Below the pieces are notes generated by a model. That model worked only from the letters and a program-made list of their open reading frames with translations. It was not told where the DNA came from and ran no database searches. The position numbers and the translations under genes are program-made. A DNA stretch of 64,000 bases from NCBI RefSeq assembly GCF_024385525.1, contig NZ_JANFLU010000011.1, positions 434,001 to 498,000 on the forward strand, given 5' to 3'. Source of the DNA: Arthrobacter sp. zg-Y238. Lineage in GTDB: Bacteria > Actinomycetota > Actinomycetes > Actinomycetales > Micrococcaceae. Every line of letters starts with the position of its first letter. The stretch's first letter is position 1. Positions 32,531 through 41,843 of the stretch are shown here, one piece after another.

Positions 32531-33997
32531 GTGAGCATTGACTTCAAAGTAGCCGACCTTTCCCTCGCCGAAGCCGGACGCCACCAGATCCGCCTGGCCG
32601 AACACGAGATGCCGGGCTTGATGGCGCTGCGGCGCGAGTACGGTCCAAGCCAGCCGCTGGCCGGAGCCCGGATCGCCGGGTCCCTGCACATGACGGTGCA
32701 GACCGCCGTGCTGATCGAAACGCTGACGGCCTTGGGCGCTGAAGTCCGCTGGGCGTCCTGCAACATCTTCTCCACACAGGACGAAGCCGCTGCCGCTGTG
32801 GTGGTGGGCGGGGGAACGGTAGACGAACCCGCAGGCGTCCCCGTCTTCGCCTGGAAGAACGAGTCTCTCGAGGACTACTGGTGGACCGCCGAGCAGATCC
32901 TTACCTGGCCGGAAGGGTCCGGCGGCCCGAATATGATCCTTGACGACGGCGGCGACGCCACCCTCCTGCTGCACAAGGGCGTGGAGTTCGAAGCTGCGGG
33001 GTTCGTTCCGGAAAACCCGCAGGACGGCGATGAGGGCTACTCCTACGAGTTCACCGTAATCCTCGACCGTCTGCGCCGCAGCCTGGCGGAGCACCCGGGG
33101 AAGTGGACCGAAATCGCCAAGGGCATCCGGGGCGTCACGGAGGAAACCACCACCGGTGTGCTGCGCCTTTACCAGCTGGCGGCCGAAGGCAGGCTGCTGT
33201 TCCCGGCCATCAACGTCAACGACTCCGTCACCAAGTCCAAGTTCGACAACAAATACGGCATCCGGCACTCCCTCCCGGACGGCCTGAACCGTGCCACCGA
33301 CACGCTCATTGGCGGCAAGGTCGCCGTCGTCTGCGGTTACGGCGACGTCGGCAAGGGAGCCGCGGAGGCACTTCGCGGGCAGGGCGCCCGGGTGATCGTC
33401 ACGGAAATCGACCCGATCTGCGCACTGCAGGCGGCGATGGACGGCTACCAGGTGGCCAAGCTGGAATCCGTACTGGCGCAGGGCGACATCTTCATCACCA
33501 CCACCGGCAACAAGGACATCATCATGGCCAGCCACATGGCCGCCATGAAGCACCAGGCGATTGTCGGCAACGTCGGCCACTTCGACAATGAGATCGACAT
33601 GGCCGGACTCGCCCGGGTTCCCGGAATCCGCAAGGTCGAGATCAAGCCGCAGGTCCATGAATGGGTGTTCGATGAAGGCACCGACGCGCAGCGCAGCATC
33701 ATTGTGCTCTCCGAAGGGCGGCTGCTCAACCTTGGCAACGCCACCGGCCACCCGTCCTTTGTTATGAGCAATTCCTTCGCGAACCAGACCATCGCGCAGA
33801 TTGAGTTGTTCACCAGGCACGGCGACGGGACCTACGCCAACCAGGTCTACGTGCTGCCCAAGGTCCTGGACGAAAAGGTGGCCCGCCTGCACCTATCCGC
33901 CCTCGGCGTCGAACTGACTGAACTGACCAAGAGCCAGGCGGACTACCTGGGCGTTGACGTGGCGGGGCCTTTCAAGCCCGAGCATTACCGCTACTGA
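32531..33997 (+). CDS. ahcY: Adenosylhomocysteinase
   Basis: A 488-residue NAD-dependent enzyme that splits S-adenosylhomocysteine to adenosine and homocysteine, relieving product inhibition of methyltransferases. The NAD fold [18 protein letters not shown], catalytic [16 protein letters not shown], and TTGNKDI motifs are intact, as is the C-terminal KPEHYRY. The length with an inserted segment fits the long actinobacterial/proteobacterial class. The GTG start gives the family N-terminus [16 protein letters not shown]. Confidence 0.95.
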   Translation: MSIDFKVADLSLAEAGRHQIRLAEHEMPGLMALRREYGPSQPLAGARIAGSLHMTVQTAVLIETLTALGAEVRWASCNIFSTQDEAAAAVVVGGGTVDEPAGVPVFAWKNESLEDYWWTAEQILTWPEGSGGPNMILDDGGDATLLLHKGVEFEAAGFVPENPQDGDEGYSYEFTVILDRLRRSLAEHPGKWTEIAKGIRGVTEETTTGVLRLYQLAAEGRLLFPAINVNDSVTKSKFDNKYGIRHSLPDGLNRATDTLIGGKVAVVCGYGDVGKGAAEALRGQGARVIVTEIDPICALQAAMDGYQVAKLESVLAQGDIFITTTGNKDIIMASHMAAMKHQAIVGNVGHFDNEIDMAGLARVPGIRKVEIKPQVHEWVFDEGTDAQRSIIVLSEGRLLNLGNATGHPSFVMSNSFANQTIAQIELFTRHGDGTYANQVYVLPKVLDEKVARLHLSALGVELTELTKSQADYLGVDVAGPFKPEHYRY

Positions 33998-34008
33998 CTG
34001 CTACGCGG

Positions 34009-34562
34009 GGGGGTGTGCCGGTTCCGCCGGATAACCCCGTCTGCTGTACTACCAGCGGACCGGTCCCGCCGGACTGTACTGTGAGCGGTTGGTCCTGCCG
34101 GAGAAGCCCATTTGCTGTACTACCAGCGGTTGGGCTCTCTGCTGGGCGTTGGTTGTACAGCTAACGGGGCTTTGGGCGCCGGATAAACCCGTCTGCTGTA
34201 CTACCAGCGGCCGGTCCCGCCGGATAAGCCCGTCTGCTGTACTTCCAGCGGCCGGTCCCGCCGGAGAAGCCCAGTTGCTGTACTACCAGCGGTTGGGGCT
34301 CTCTGCTGGGCGTTGGTTGTACAGCTAACGGGGCTTTGGGCGCCGGATAACCCCGTCTGCTGTACTACCAGCGGACCGGTTCCGCAGGATAACCCCGCCA
34401 GCTGTACTGCGAGCGGCCGGTCCCGCCGGACAAGCCCATTTGCTGTACTACCAGCGGTTGGGGCTTGTCTGCTGGGCGTTGGTTGTACAGCTAACGGGGC
34501 TTTGGGCGCCGGATAACCCCGTCTGCTGTACTACCAGCGGCCGGTTCCGCCGGATAAGCCCC
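34009..34562. repeat. 13-unit ~41-bp repeat array with direct and inverted units
   Basis: The whole convergent gap between ahcY and the RDD gene is a repeat array. Direct units centred on GCTGTACTACCAGCGG start at 34043, 34073 (diverged), 34114, 34195, 34236, 34277, 34359, 34401, 34442 and 34525. Inverted units with GTTGGTTGTACAGC fall at 34147-34170, 34311-34334 and 34477-34500. Spacing is 41-42 bp, in the order three direct then one inverted, three times, plus a last direct unit. The higher-order period is 163-166 bp; the first copy has lost about 11 bp. Linkers carry CCGGTCCCGCCGG. Reading frames through it are Cys/Pro-rich and not gene-like. Confidence 0.95.
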
Positions 34563-34565
34563 GGC

Positions 34566-35366
34566 TCAATCGGTGAACGGCATCCGATGCAGCCGTTCGG
34601 CCAGGGCCCGGGACTGCCAGCGTTGACGGTCCAGCCGGACGTAGTCGCGGTTCCGGCGCTCTGCGACGACCGCCCGGAGGTAGGCCTCCGGATGCGTGCC
34701 CGGCGGCGGCTGCGGGGAAACATGCGCAGTGGTTTCCGAGGCAAGTTCGGAGGCGAGCACCATTCTGGCCGTTCCGGTCATCCGTCCGCTCTGCGCGAGG
34801 AAGCGGGAGATCCGGCGGGCCAACCCGTCCGGCAGACGGCCGATATCGGCCAGGTCCGCCCAGCCGGCAAGCTCCGGGGGAGCCGCCACCAGTTCCGGCA
34901 GCGGTGCCACCACCCGGTCCCGCAGGGCGTAGGTGCCTGCCATGAGGTCTCCGAGGCGCTTGGACTTGTCATTGAACAACGCCACCATGAAGGCCAGCGA
35001 ACCCGCGAGCATGTAGATTTCCAGGACCGCGGTGAACGCCCGGATGAAGGCATGCCGGAACCGCACCGAGCCGCCGTCGTCACGGACGATCCGCAGCCCC
35101 ATGACCAGCCGGCCGAGTGACTTTCCCCGCGTCAGGGTTTCCACAGTGGCCGGGACCAACACAAACAGCAGCACCACAAGGCTCAGCGACAATGCCTGCG
35201 CCAGGGCGGGGTCCGACGACACGACGGCCTGCGCGACCAGCAGCAGCAGGACGATGAACACAAGGACCTGGGCGACGACGTCAATGAGGGCGCTGACCAT
35301 CCGGGCGGCGAAGCCGGCAGGGCGGAGTTCAAGGACCACCGCTTCGCCGGTAACAATGCTGCTCAT
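34566..35366 (-). CDS. RDD family membrane protein
   Basis: A 266-residue protein with an RDD domain: LRPAGFAARMVSALIDVVAQ (the R..D pair in helix 1), two more membrane helices, and RGKSLGRLVMGLRIVRDDGG. The C-terminal 100 residues are hydrophilic. RDD proteins may carry ions or act as accessory membrane proteins. The ATG has GGAGGA upstream. It is divergent from the SpoIIM-like gene, a pairing seen across actinobacteria beside MoxR/DUF58 genes, which here are about 9 kb away. The stop lies within a few bases of the repeat array. Confidence 0.9.
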   Translation of the reverse strand: MSSIVTGEAVVLELRPAGFAARMVSALIDVVAQVLVFIVLLLLVAQAVVSSDPALAQALSLSLVVLLFVLVPATVETLTRGKSLGRLVMGLRIVRDDGGSVRFRHAFIRAFTAVLEIYMLAGSLAFMVALFNDKSKRLGDLMAGTYALRDRVVAPLPELVAAPPELAGWADLADIGRLPDGLARRISRFLAQSGRMTGTARMVLASELASETTAHVSPQPPPGTHPEAYLRAVVAERRNRDYVRLDRQRWQSRALAERLHRMPFTD

Positions 35367-35420
35367 TCGAGTCCTCCTGAAGTGATGAGGACCACTGTAC
35401 CGACCCGTTAGGGTGTAACC

Positions 35421-36413
35421 GTGGACCTCGATGCCTTCACTGCCGTGCACAGCGATGACTGGAAACGCCTCGACGAGCTGGCTGCCCGCCGCCGATTAAG
35501 CGGCCCGGAAGCGGACGAACTGCTTCGGCTCTATCAACGTGCCTCCACCCATCTTTCCATCGTGCGCTCGGTGGCACCGGAAGGAACGCTTTCCGCCTCC
35601 CTTTCCATGCGCCTGTCCCGTGCGCGCACCCGGTTCACCGGCAGCCGGTCCAACTTCATGGAGGACCTCGCGAACTTCTTCGTTTTCTCCCTCCCTGCAG
35701 CCTTTTACCGCGTACGCTGGCTCACCGTTGCGATAGGTGCAGCCTTTGTCCTGGTGGCCTGGCTGACCGGTTTCTGGGCCGTCAATACACCGGGGGTACT
35801 GGCAGCAGTGGGGTCCGACGAGGAGCTCCGCCGCTATGTCGAAGAGGATTTCGTCAACTACTACTCCGAAAACCCGGCGGCGTCGTTCTCCGGCATGGTC
35901 TGGACCAACAATGCCTGGATCGCCGTCCAAGCGGTTGCCTTCGGCATCACCGGCCTGTGGGTACCCTGGATCCTTTACCAGAACGCCGTAAGCGTGGGCT
36001 TGTCCGCGGGCATGATGGCAGCACACGGCCGGCTGGACGTGTTTTTCACCTATATCCTGCCGCACGGGTTCATGGAACTGACCGCCATTTTCATTGCCTC
36101 GGCCGCTGGGCTGCGGATTTTCTGGGCCTTCGTTGCCCCCGGCCGACGTTCCCGGATGACCTCCGTGGCGCAGGAGGGACGTTCCCTGATGACGGTTGCC
36201 CTTGGGCTGGTAGTGGTCCTGTTTATCTCGGGGCTGGTTGAGGGATTCGTTACACCCAGCCCCCTGCCGGCCTGGCTCCGCCTGACCATCGGGTTCGGAG
36301 TATTCGCGGCGTACTGGGCGTACACGCTCATCCTCGGCGGCAGGGCCTACCGGGCCGGCCACCGCGGTGACCTGTCCGCGCGCGACGCCGGGGCGTACCT
36401 GCGTACGGCCTAG
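35421..36413 (+). CDS. Stage II sporulation protein M-like (SpoIIM/DUF95) membrane protein
   Basis: A 330-residue protein with a cytoplasmic N-terminal helical domain (about 1-90) and five or six membrane helices of the SpoIIM/DUF95 family (RVRWLTVAIGAAFVLVAWLT, then HGFMELTAIFIASAAGLRI). The organism group does not sporulate; in such bacteria this gene travels with RDD, DUF58 and MoxR genes and has no firm role. Start GTG, 54 bases from the divergent RDD start, so promoters must overlap. Confidence 0.87.
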   Translation: MDLDAFTAVHSDDWKRLDELAARRRLSGPEADELLRLYQRASTHLSIVRSVAPEGTLSASLSMRLSRARTRFTGSRSNFMEDLANFFVFSLPAAFYRVRWLTVAIGAAFVLVAWLTGFWAVNTPGVLAAVGSDEELRRYVEEDFVNYYSENPAASFSGMVWTNNAWIAVQAVAFGITGLWVPWILYQNAVSVGLSAGMMAAHGRLDVFFTYILPHGFMELTAIFIASAAGLRIFWAFVAPGRRSRMTSVAQEGRSLMTVALGLVVVLFISGLVEGFVTPSPLPAWLRLTIGFGVFAAYWAYTLILGGRAYRAGHRGDLSARDAGAYLRTA

Positions 36414-36490
36414 CCGCGGGGTGGCGTGCGGCCCACCCGGTGCTGTCCCGGTAGGGTCGAGTGTAAGACCAGCGGAGAACAGTTTAGGAA

Positions 36491-38251
36491 GTGAAAGAGG
36501 AAGCAGTGGCTAGCCAGGACGAAACCCCCACGCATCGATCGACGGCCGGAGGGGAGCCGCTCAACGGAACCGAGGCTTCAGTGCCGTCGCAGGGGACTGC
36601 CCCCGACGGATCCGGCTCCCACGCCGCTACTGCCCCGGAACTCGCCGGGAACAGTGAGCACGCCGACTGGGACGCCGAGTTCGACAACCTCACCGCCTCC
36701 GAGCGGGCCGATGTGGAGGCTGCAGCAGATGAGGCGGGCCACGCACCCGTAGACGCCGTAGAACCGGACGTCGAGCAGACCCCGGAGGCGCCGGAGAGCC
36801 TCGAAGACCCCGAAGGGTCGGAGGGCCTCGAGGACCCGGAAGGGTCGAAGGACGCTGAAGACGCTGCGGACCTCGACCGGGACACGGCCGAAAGCCCGGC
36901 TGCGTCCGGAAATCGTGACAAAGCAGCAACCGGCGGCGCCGGCGGAACGGTTCCGGGCGGGCACCCGAAGGTTGCCCAGCGCAGCCACCTACCCATGCGC
37001 CGTGCCAGCACCCTGCCGGACCTGAGCGGCTATTCCTCCACCGACGATGCCGTGGACGCCGGACCCGAGGACCGGAACGTCCCGGAAGAGGAAACGGCGG
37101 CAACCTCCATGGAAATGTCTTCTAGCGCAGTGGAAGCAGGCGAAGACCGGCCGCACGCCGTGCCCTCCGGCGCCCATGAAGCCGGCCGGCATGAAGCCGA
37201 CGCGCTCGGGGACGCTGAAGCCGACGCTGAAAGGGATGCAGAAACCGACGCTGAAACGGACTCCAACACGGCTCCCGAAACGACGTTGGACCGCGAAACG
37301 GAAACATCCGGCGCCATGGACCGGCATGACGGCATGGCGGAGGAGACCACCGAATCCACAGACACTGCCGTCACACCCGTTATTGCCCACTCCGCCGAGA
37401 CGGAGAGGGAGACGAAGAACGGGACGGAGTCAGTCCATGACACGGCTGACTCCGCTGACGACGTCGACCCGGCACTTGCGGAAGCGCAGCGGCGCGCCCA
37501 GGAACGGGAGAAGGCGGCAGCAGGCAAGCCTGTCCTGGCCCGTGTCCTCCAGGTAATGATTGCCGTGTTCTTCCCGGTCATGGTGCTGGCCGCCGCCATC
37601 CGTGCGGTCGCGACGCCCCTGTTCCTGTGGGTGGAGTACCACCGGCCCGGTTTCCCGGCAGACAGCTACGGCTTCTCCACCGATGACCGGATGACCTACG
37701 GTTCCTACGCCGTGGACTACCTGCTCAACTTCAGCGGTTCCCGGTACCTGGGGGACCTGGTCGGGGACGGCGGAGAACCGCTGTACCTGGACAGCGAAGT
37801 CAGCCACATGGCCGATGTTAAGACGGTGCTGACGGTGGCCTTCATCGCTGCGATGGTGATGGCGGTCCTGAGCCTCTTCGCCGCGCTGTATCTGCACCGC
37901 CGCAGCCCGGGCGGCATCCGCCGGTCATTGTTCTCCGGTGCGGTGCTCACACTGGTATTGGTGGCGGCACTGGTGGTCCTCGCCGTTCTGGGCTGGGAAC
38001 AGTTCTTCACCCAGCTGCATACGATCTTCTTCGCGAACGGGAACTGGACCTTCCGGCTGGATGACACCTTGATCCGGCTCTTCCCGGCCCAGTTCTGGAT
38101 GGACGCCGGGATTACCATCGCCGCGCTGGTGCTGCTCACCTGCATCGTCGTGCTGGTTTCCTGCTGGCCCACCCGGGCACGCAGGGAACGCGTGTTGCAG
38201 GCCCGGGAAGACGCCCGCCGCCGTTACACAGAGTCCCTCGAAGCACTCTAG
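36491..38251 (+). CDS. TIGR01906/DUF1461 membrane protein with long acidic N-terminus
   Basis: A 586-residue protein. Residues 1 to about 340 are a low-complexity, strongly acidic region (runs rich in Glu/Asp/Ala/Thr such as ESLEDPEGSEGLEDPEGS and DAEADAERDAETDAETD). The last 240 residues are the TIGR01906 membrane core with four helices and the conserved LHTIFFANGNWTF and LFPAQFWMDA motifs. Function is unknown. A GTG at 36506 has the better spaced GAGGA site and may be the true start. It ends at a strong terminator. Confidence 0.8.
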   Translation: MKEEAVASQDETPTHRSTAGGEPLNGTEASVPSQGTAPDGSGSHAATAPELAGNSEHADWDAEFDNLTASERADVEAAADEAGHAPVDAVEPDVEQTPEAPESLEDPEGSEGLEDPEGSKDAEDAADLDRDTAESPAASGNRDKAATGGAGGTVPGGHPKVAQRSHLPMRRASTLPDLSGYSSTDDAVDAGPEDRNVPEEETAATSMEMSSSAVEAGEDRPHAVPSGAHEAGRHEADALGDAEADAERDAETDAETDSNTAPETTLDRETETSGAMDRHDGMAEETTESTDTAVTPVIAHSAETERETKNGTESVHDTADSADDVDPALAEAQRRAQEREKAAAGKPVLARVLQVMIAVFFPVMVLAAAIRAVATPLFLWVEYHRPGFPADSYGFSTDDRMTYGSYAVDYLLNFSGSRYLGDLVGDGGEPLYLDSEVSHMADVKTVLTVAFIAAMVMAVLSLFAALYLHRRSPGGIRRSLFSGAVLTLVLVAALVVLAVLGWEQFFTQLHTIFFANGNWTFRLDDTLIRLFPAQFWMDAGITIAALVLLTCIVVLVSCWPTRARRERVLQAREDARRRYTESLEAL

Positions 38252-38278
38252 GCCGAGCGAACGCAGCGTAAGCAGCAT

Positions 38279-38316
38279 AAAAATCCCCCGTACCGGTATC
38301 GGTACGGGGGATTTTT
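38279..38316. terminator. Bidirectional terminator between TIGR01906 and acyl-CoA synthetase genes
   Basis: A perfect 16-bp stem (AAAAATCCCCCGTACC with its complement) and 6-base loop GGTATC, with five A and five T at the base, so it works for both convergent genes. Confidence 0.92.
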
Positions 38317-38327
38317 ACTGCCGCTGC

Positions 38328-40136
38328 CTACTTGGCGTAAAGCTTGTCCACCTCATCGGAGTAATCCGCAATCACTGCATTCCGGCGCAGCTTCAGCGTG
38401 GCCGTGAGATGCCCCGATTCCAAGGTGAAATCCTTGGGCAGCACGGTGAACTTGCGGATCTGTTCGGCCCGGGACACCGCCGCATTCGCGGCGTCGACTG
38501 ACTCCTGCAGCAGCTGCTGCACCCGGGGATCCTCCGCGGCAACTCCGTCCGGGGCACCGTTCTCCCGGCTCCACGCGGCGAGGGCCTCCTCGTCCAGGGT
38601 GATCAGGGCGGACACGAACGGGCGTCCTTCGCCCACCACGATGGCCTGTGAGACCAGCCGGTTCTCACGGATCTTTTCTTCCAGGGGACCGGGGGCCACG
38701 TTCTTGCCGCCGGCCGTGACCAGCAGGTCCTTCTTGCGGCCGGTGATGCGCAGGAAACCGTCGTCGTCGAGTACGCCCACGTCGCCCGTCTTGAACCACT
38801 CGCCCTCGAAGGCGTCCGCAGTTGCCTCAGGGTTACGGTGATAGCCCTTGAAGACCACGGCGCCGCGGACCAGGACCTCGCCGTCGTCCGCAATCCGGAT
38901 GGTGGTGCCCGGCATGGGCAGCCCCACCGATCCCACCCGCGTGCGGGTTGCCTGGTTGACACTCGCCGGGGCGGTGGTTTCGGTCAGGCCGTAGCCCTCC
39001 AGCACCGTTACCCCGCAGCCGCGGAAGAAGTGCGCGAGCATCGGGCTCAGCGCGCTGGCACCGGAGATGGCGAATGCTGCGTTTCCGCCAAGGACCGCAC
39101 GCACCTTCGGGTAGAAGAGGCGCTCAAACAGCTTGTGCTTCATTGCCAGCGCCACCGACGGGCCGCGGCCGCCACGGGCGGCCGAGTCCTGCGCCTCCGA
39201 GTAGGCAATGGCCGTGGCGGCTGCAGCCTCGAAGGCCTTGCCCTTGCCGGCGGCTTCGGCCGAAGCCTGTGCACCGGTGTAGATCTTTTCGAAGATCCGC
39301 GGCACGGCCAGCAGGAAGGTGGGCTGGAAGGACTTGAGGTCCGACATCAGGTCGGAGGCACTGCGGGAGTGGCCCACCTTGACGCCGGCGTGCAGGCAGC
39401 CCACCTGGACCGCGCGGGCCAGCACGTGTGCCAGCGGCAGGAACATCAGCGTGGTCGGGTTGGGGATCTTCAGCATTTCCGGCAGGACTTCAATGACGTT
39501 GACGCCGAAGAGGGCAAAATTGCCGTGCGTGATTTCGCAGCCCTTGGGCCGGCCGGTGGTTCCGGAGGTGTACACCATCGACGCGGTGTCACTGAGGTTC
39601 GCGGTACTGCGGGCCGTTTCCAGCGTGTCGTCGCTGACACTGCTTCCTGCGGCGCTGAGGCCGGTGAACGTGTCGGCGCCGTCGCCGTCGTTCATCAGCC
39701 AGATGGAAAACTCCCCTTCAAGGGCGGAAGCGGCAGCAAGCACGACGTCGGCCTTGCGTGCGTCCTCCACGAACACGTGCCGGGCACCGGAATCCTTGAG
39801 GATCCACTCGACCTGGGAGGGGGAGGAGGTTTCATAGATCGGGATGGTGACGGCCCCGGCGAACCAGTTGGCCATATCCGCCACGGTCCACTCGTAGGAG
39901 GTCCGGGACATGACGGCAACGCTGTCTCCGGGGCGGACGCCGGATCCGATCAAGCCCTTGGCCAGCCGGGTAACTTCTGCGAGGAACTGCGCGGCGGTGA
40001 TGTCTTCCCAGCTGCTGCCGTTCTTGACCGCGTACAGGACGCGGGCGGGATTTTTTCGATGCATCTGGAGCAGGAGATCCGTAACATTCGAATCTTCGGG
40101 AAGGCTAACCAGGAGGTCAGTGGCGGACTCGCGCAC
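38328..40136 (-). CDS. Long-chain acyl-CoA synthetase (AMP-forming, FadD15-like)
   Basis: A 602-residue ligase activating fatty acids to acyl-CoA through an acyl-adenylate. The AMP P-loop MVYTSGTTGRPKGCEITHGN, the GYGLTETTAP motif, the WFKTGDVGVLDDDGFLRITG hinge region and the catalytic lysine region near the C-terminus are visible. It resembles the FadD15/FAA1 long-chain type. GTG start. It is separated from the PMT gene by 44 bases on the same strand, but a shared function is not obvious. Confidence 0.92.
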   Translation of the reverse strand: MRESATDLLVSLPEDSNVTDLLLQMHRKNPARVLYAVKNGSSWEDITAAQFLAEVTRLAKGLIGSGVRPGDSVAVMSRTSYEWTVADMANWFAGAVTIPIYETSSPSQVEWILKDSGARHVFVEDARKADVVLAAASALEGEFSIWLMNDGDGADTFTGLSAAGSSVSDDTLETARSTANLSDTASMVYTSGTTGRPKGCEITHGNFALFGVNVIEVLPEMLKIPNPTTLMFLPLAHVLARAVQVGCLHAGVKVGHSRSASDLMSDLKSFQPTFLLAVPRIFEKIYTGAQASAEAAGKGKAFEAAAATAIAYSEAQDSAARGGRGPSVALAMKHKLFERLFYPKVRAVLGGNAAFAISGASALSPMLAHFFRGCGVTVLEGYGLTETTAPASVNQATRTRVGSVGLPMPGTTIRIADDGEVLVRGAVVFKGYHRNPEATADAFEGEWFKTGDVGVLDDDGFLRITGRKKDLLVTAGGKNVAPGPLEEKIRENRLVSQAIVVGEGRPFVSALITLDEEALAAWSRENGAPDGVAAEDPRVQQLLQESVDAANAAVSRAEQIRKFTVLPKDFTLESGHLTATLKLRRNAVIADYSDEVDKLYAK

Positions 40137-40180
40137 TTATGACCCTCGCTTTCTGTGCGTTCAGCACATGGGTAATGAGA

Positions 40181-41815
40181 CTAAATCCAGCTGGGCATCC
40201 ACATACGCAGCCGCCAGCCAGAATACGGGATGGTTTCCGCTGTCCAGACCGGCAGGAAATATGCCGAGAGCGCCAGGACCCCCGCTACGAAGCACCCGGT
40301 AACCAGGAGGCCGATCCGCCGGCGGTGCGGACTGTCCGCGGGCCGGCCGAGTATCAGGCCCAGGACATACACCAGGGCGAGGATGAGGAACGGTTCAAAG
40401 GACACCGCATAGAAGAAGAAAGTTGTCCGTTCAGGATAGGCGAACCACGGAAGGTATCCAGCCGCCACTCCGGACAGCACCGCACCGGCACGCCAGTCCC
40501 GCCGGCCGGCCCAATAGAAGAGCACCAGCAGCAGCGACAGGGCGGCACCCCACCAGATCAGGGGATTGCCAACGGAGGTGACCGCGGTGGAGCAGCTCTC
40601 CACCGCGCAGCCGGCCTCTCCTTCGGCGGACGACTCGTAGAAGAACGACGTGGGGCGGCCCATGAACAGCCAGGTCCAGGCGTTGGAGGAGTAGCTGTGC
40701 TCCGAACTGAGTCCGTTGTGGAAGGCATAGGCACTGCGGTGGTACTCGGCCAGGGAGCGCACCGGGGCAGGCAGCCAGCTCCAGCCTTCGTCAGGGTTCT
40801 CCCGAGCCCACTGCCGGTTATACGCGTTATCGGAAAGCAGCCACCCGCTCCAGCTGGCCGCATAGGAGATCAACGCGGCGGGGATGATGGTGAAAAACGC
40901 CGGGATGCCGTCCCGGAACAGGGCAGTTTCCCACAGACGGACTCCCGCAACCCGCCGGGCACTGACATCCCAGAGGACGGTCATGAGCCCGAATACGGCA
41001 ACGAAGGCCAGGGCTGACCACTTGGTGCCTACAGCGAGGCCGAGGCAGGCGCCGGCGACGATCCGCCACGGACGCCAGAGCAGCCACGGCCCGTACAGCA
41101 GTGCCCCGCCGCCCGGGTCCCCGCCGCCGGCCGTGCGGGAGAGGGCACGTGCCAGCCGGAGCCGGCCGTCCCTTCGGTCCAACAGGAGCGCACCGAACGC
41201 GGCCACAATCCAGAACGTCAGGAAGACATCCAGCAGGGAGGTGCGGGAATGGACCAGATGGTGTCCGTCCACGGCCAGGAACAACCCGGCCAGGGCACCG
41301 AGGGTCGCCGAGGAGAACAACCGTGCGGCGATGAGACCCAGGAGCAGGACCGTGAGGGCGCCGGTCAGCGCGGCGCCGAAGCGCCAGCCGAAGGCATTGT
41401 CCGAGCCGAAAAGGGCCATGCCGAAAGCGATCATCCATTTGCCAACGGGCGGATGCACCACATACTCGGGCTCATCGAGCAGGACCTGGGGCTGGCCCGC
41501 AGTAAAGGACTCGTTTGCATCTTCGGGCCAGGCACGTTCATAGCCGGACTGCAGTAGTGAGTAGGCGTCCTTGACATAGTAGGTTTCGTCAAAAACCAGC
41601 GCTCCGGGCTCACCCAGGCGGGTGAAGCGCAGCACACCGCCCAGTACCGCCATCATCAGCGGCAGGATCCAGCCGGCCGCTCCCAGCGGAACCAGGGTGC
41701 TGCCCAGCAGGCGGTTCCGCAGGGCATCGAAGGTGAACGCATGCTGTGGGGACTCGACCGGGGCCAGCGCCGCGGGGCGGGTCGTCGAGGTGCCGGAGAG
41801 ACTCACGCGCACCAC
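40181..41815 (-). CDS. Polyprenol-phosphate-mannose protein O-mannosyltransferase (PMT family)
   Basis: A 544-residue multi-helix enzyme that mannosylates secreted proteins, using polyprenyl-phosphate mannose outside the membrane. The catalytic acidic motif FDETYYVKDAY lies in the first external loop and the HPPVGKWMI motif follows. About eleven membrane helices are seen. Position divergent from rsmI matches Rv1002c/Rv1003. GTG start, one of several closely spaced; the start region overlaps that of rsmI promoter. Confidence 0.92.
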   Translation of the reverse strand: MVRVSLSGTSTTRPAALAPVESPQHAFTFDALRNRLLGSTLVPLGAAGWILPLMMAVLGGVLRFTRLGEPGALVFDETYYVKDAYSLLQSGYERAWPEDANESFTAGQPQVLLDEPEYVVHPPVGKWMIAFGMALFGSDNAFGWRFGAALTGALTVLLLGLIAARLFSSATLGALAGLFLAVDGHHLVHSRTSLLDVFLTFWIVAAFGALLLDRRDGRLRLARALSRTAGGGDPGGGALLYGPWLLWRPWRIVAGACLGLAVGTKWSALAFVAVFGLMTVLWDVSARRVAGVRLWETALFRDGIPAFFTIIPAALISYAASWSGWLLSDNAYNRQWARENPDEGWSWLPAPVRSLAEYHRSAYAFHNGLSSEHSYSSNAWTWLFMGRPTSFFYESSAEGEAGCAVESCSTAVTSVGNPLIWWGAALSLLLVLFYWAGRRDWRAGAVLSGVAAGYLPWFAYPERTTFFFYAVSFEPFLILALVYVLGLILGRPADSPHRRRIGLLVTGCFVAGVLALSAYFLPVWTAETIPYSGWRLRMWMPSWI

Positions 41816-41843
41816 TCTATAGCCTGTCGCGTAGGGTTAGAGG

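Noticed and set aside
32354-33892. Long antisense frame (512 codons) opposite ahcY
   Set aside because: ahcY is complete and conserved; the opposite frame is a shadow of its third-position GC.
34009-34562. Repeat array as a CRISPR
   Set aside because: Spacers between units are themselves repeated, every fourth unit is inverted, and no cas genes are near.
34089-35120. Cys/Pro-rich frames through the repeat array (34089-34328, 34313-34516, 34440-35120)
   Set aside because: They are translations of the repeat with no family likeness. The super-unit lengths are not all multiples of three, and the last frame runs antisense through the RDD gene.
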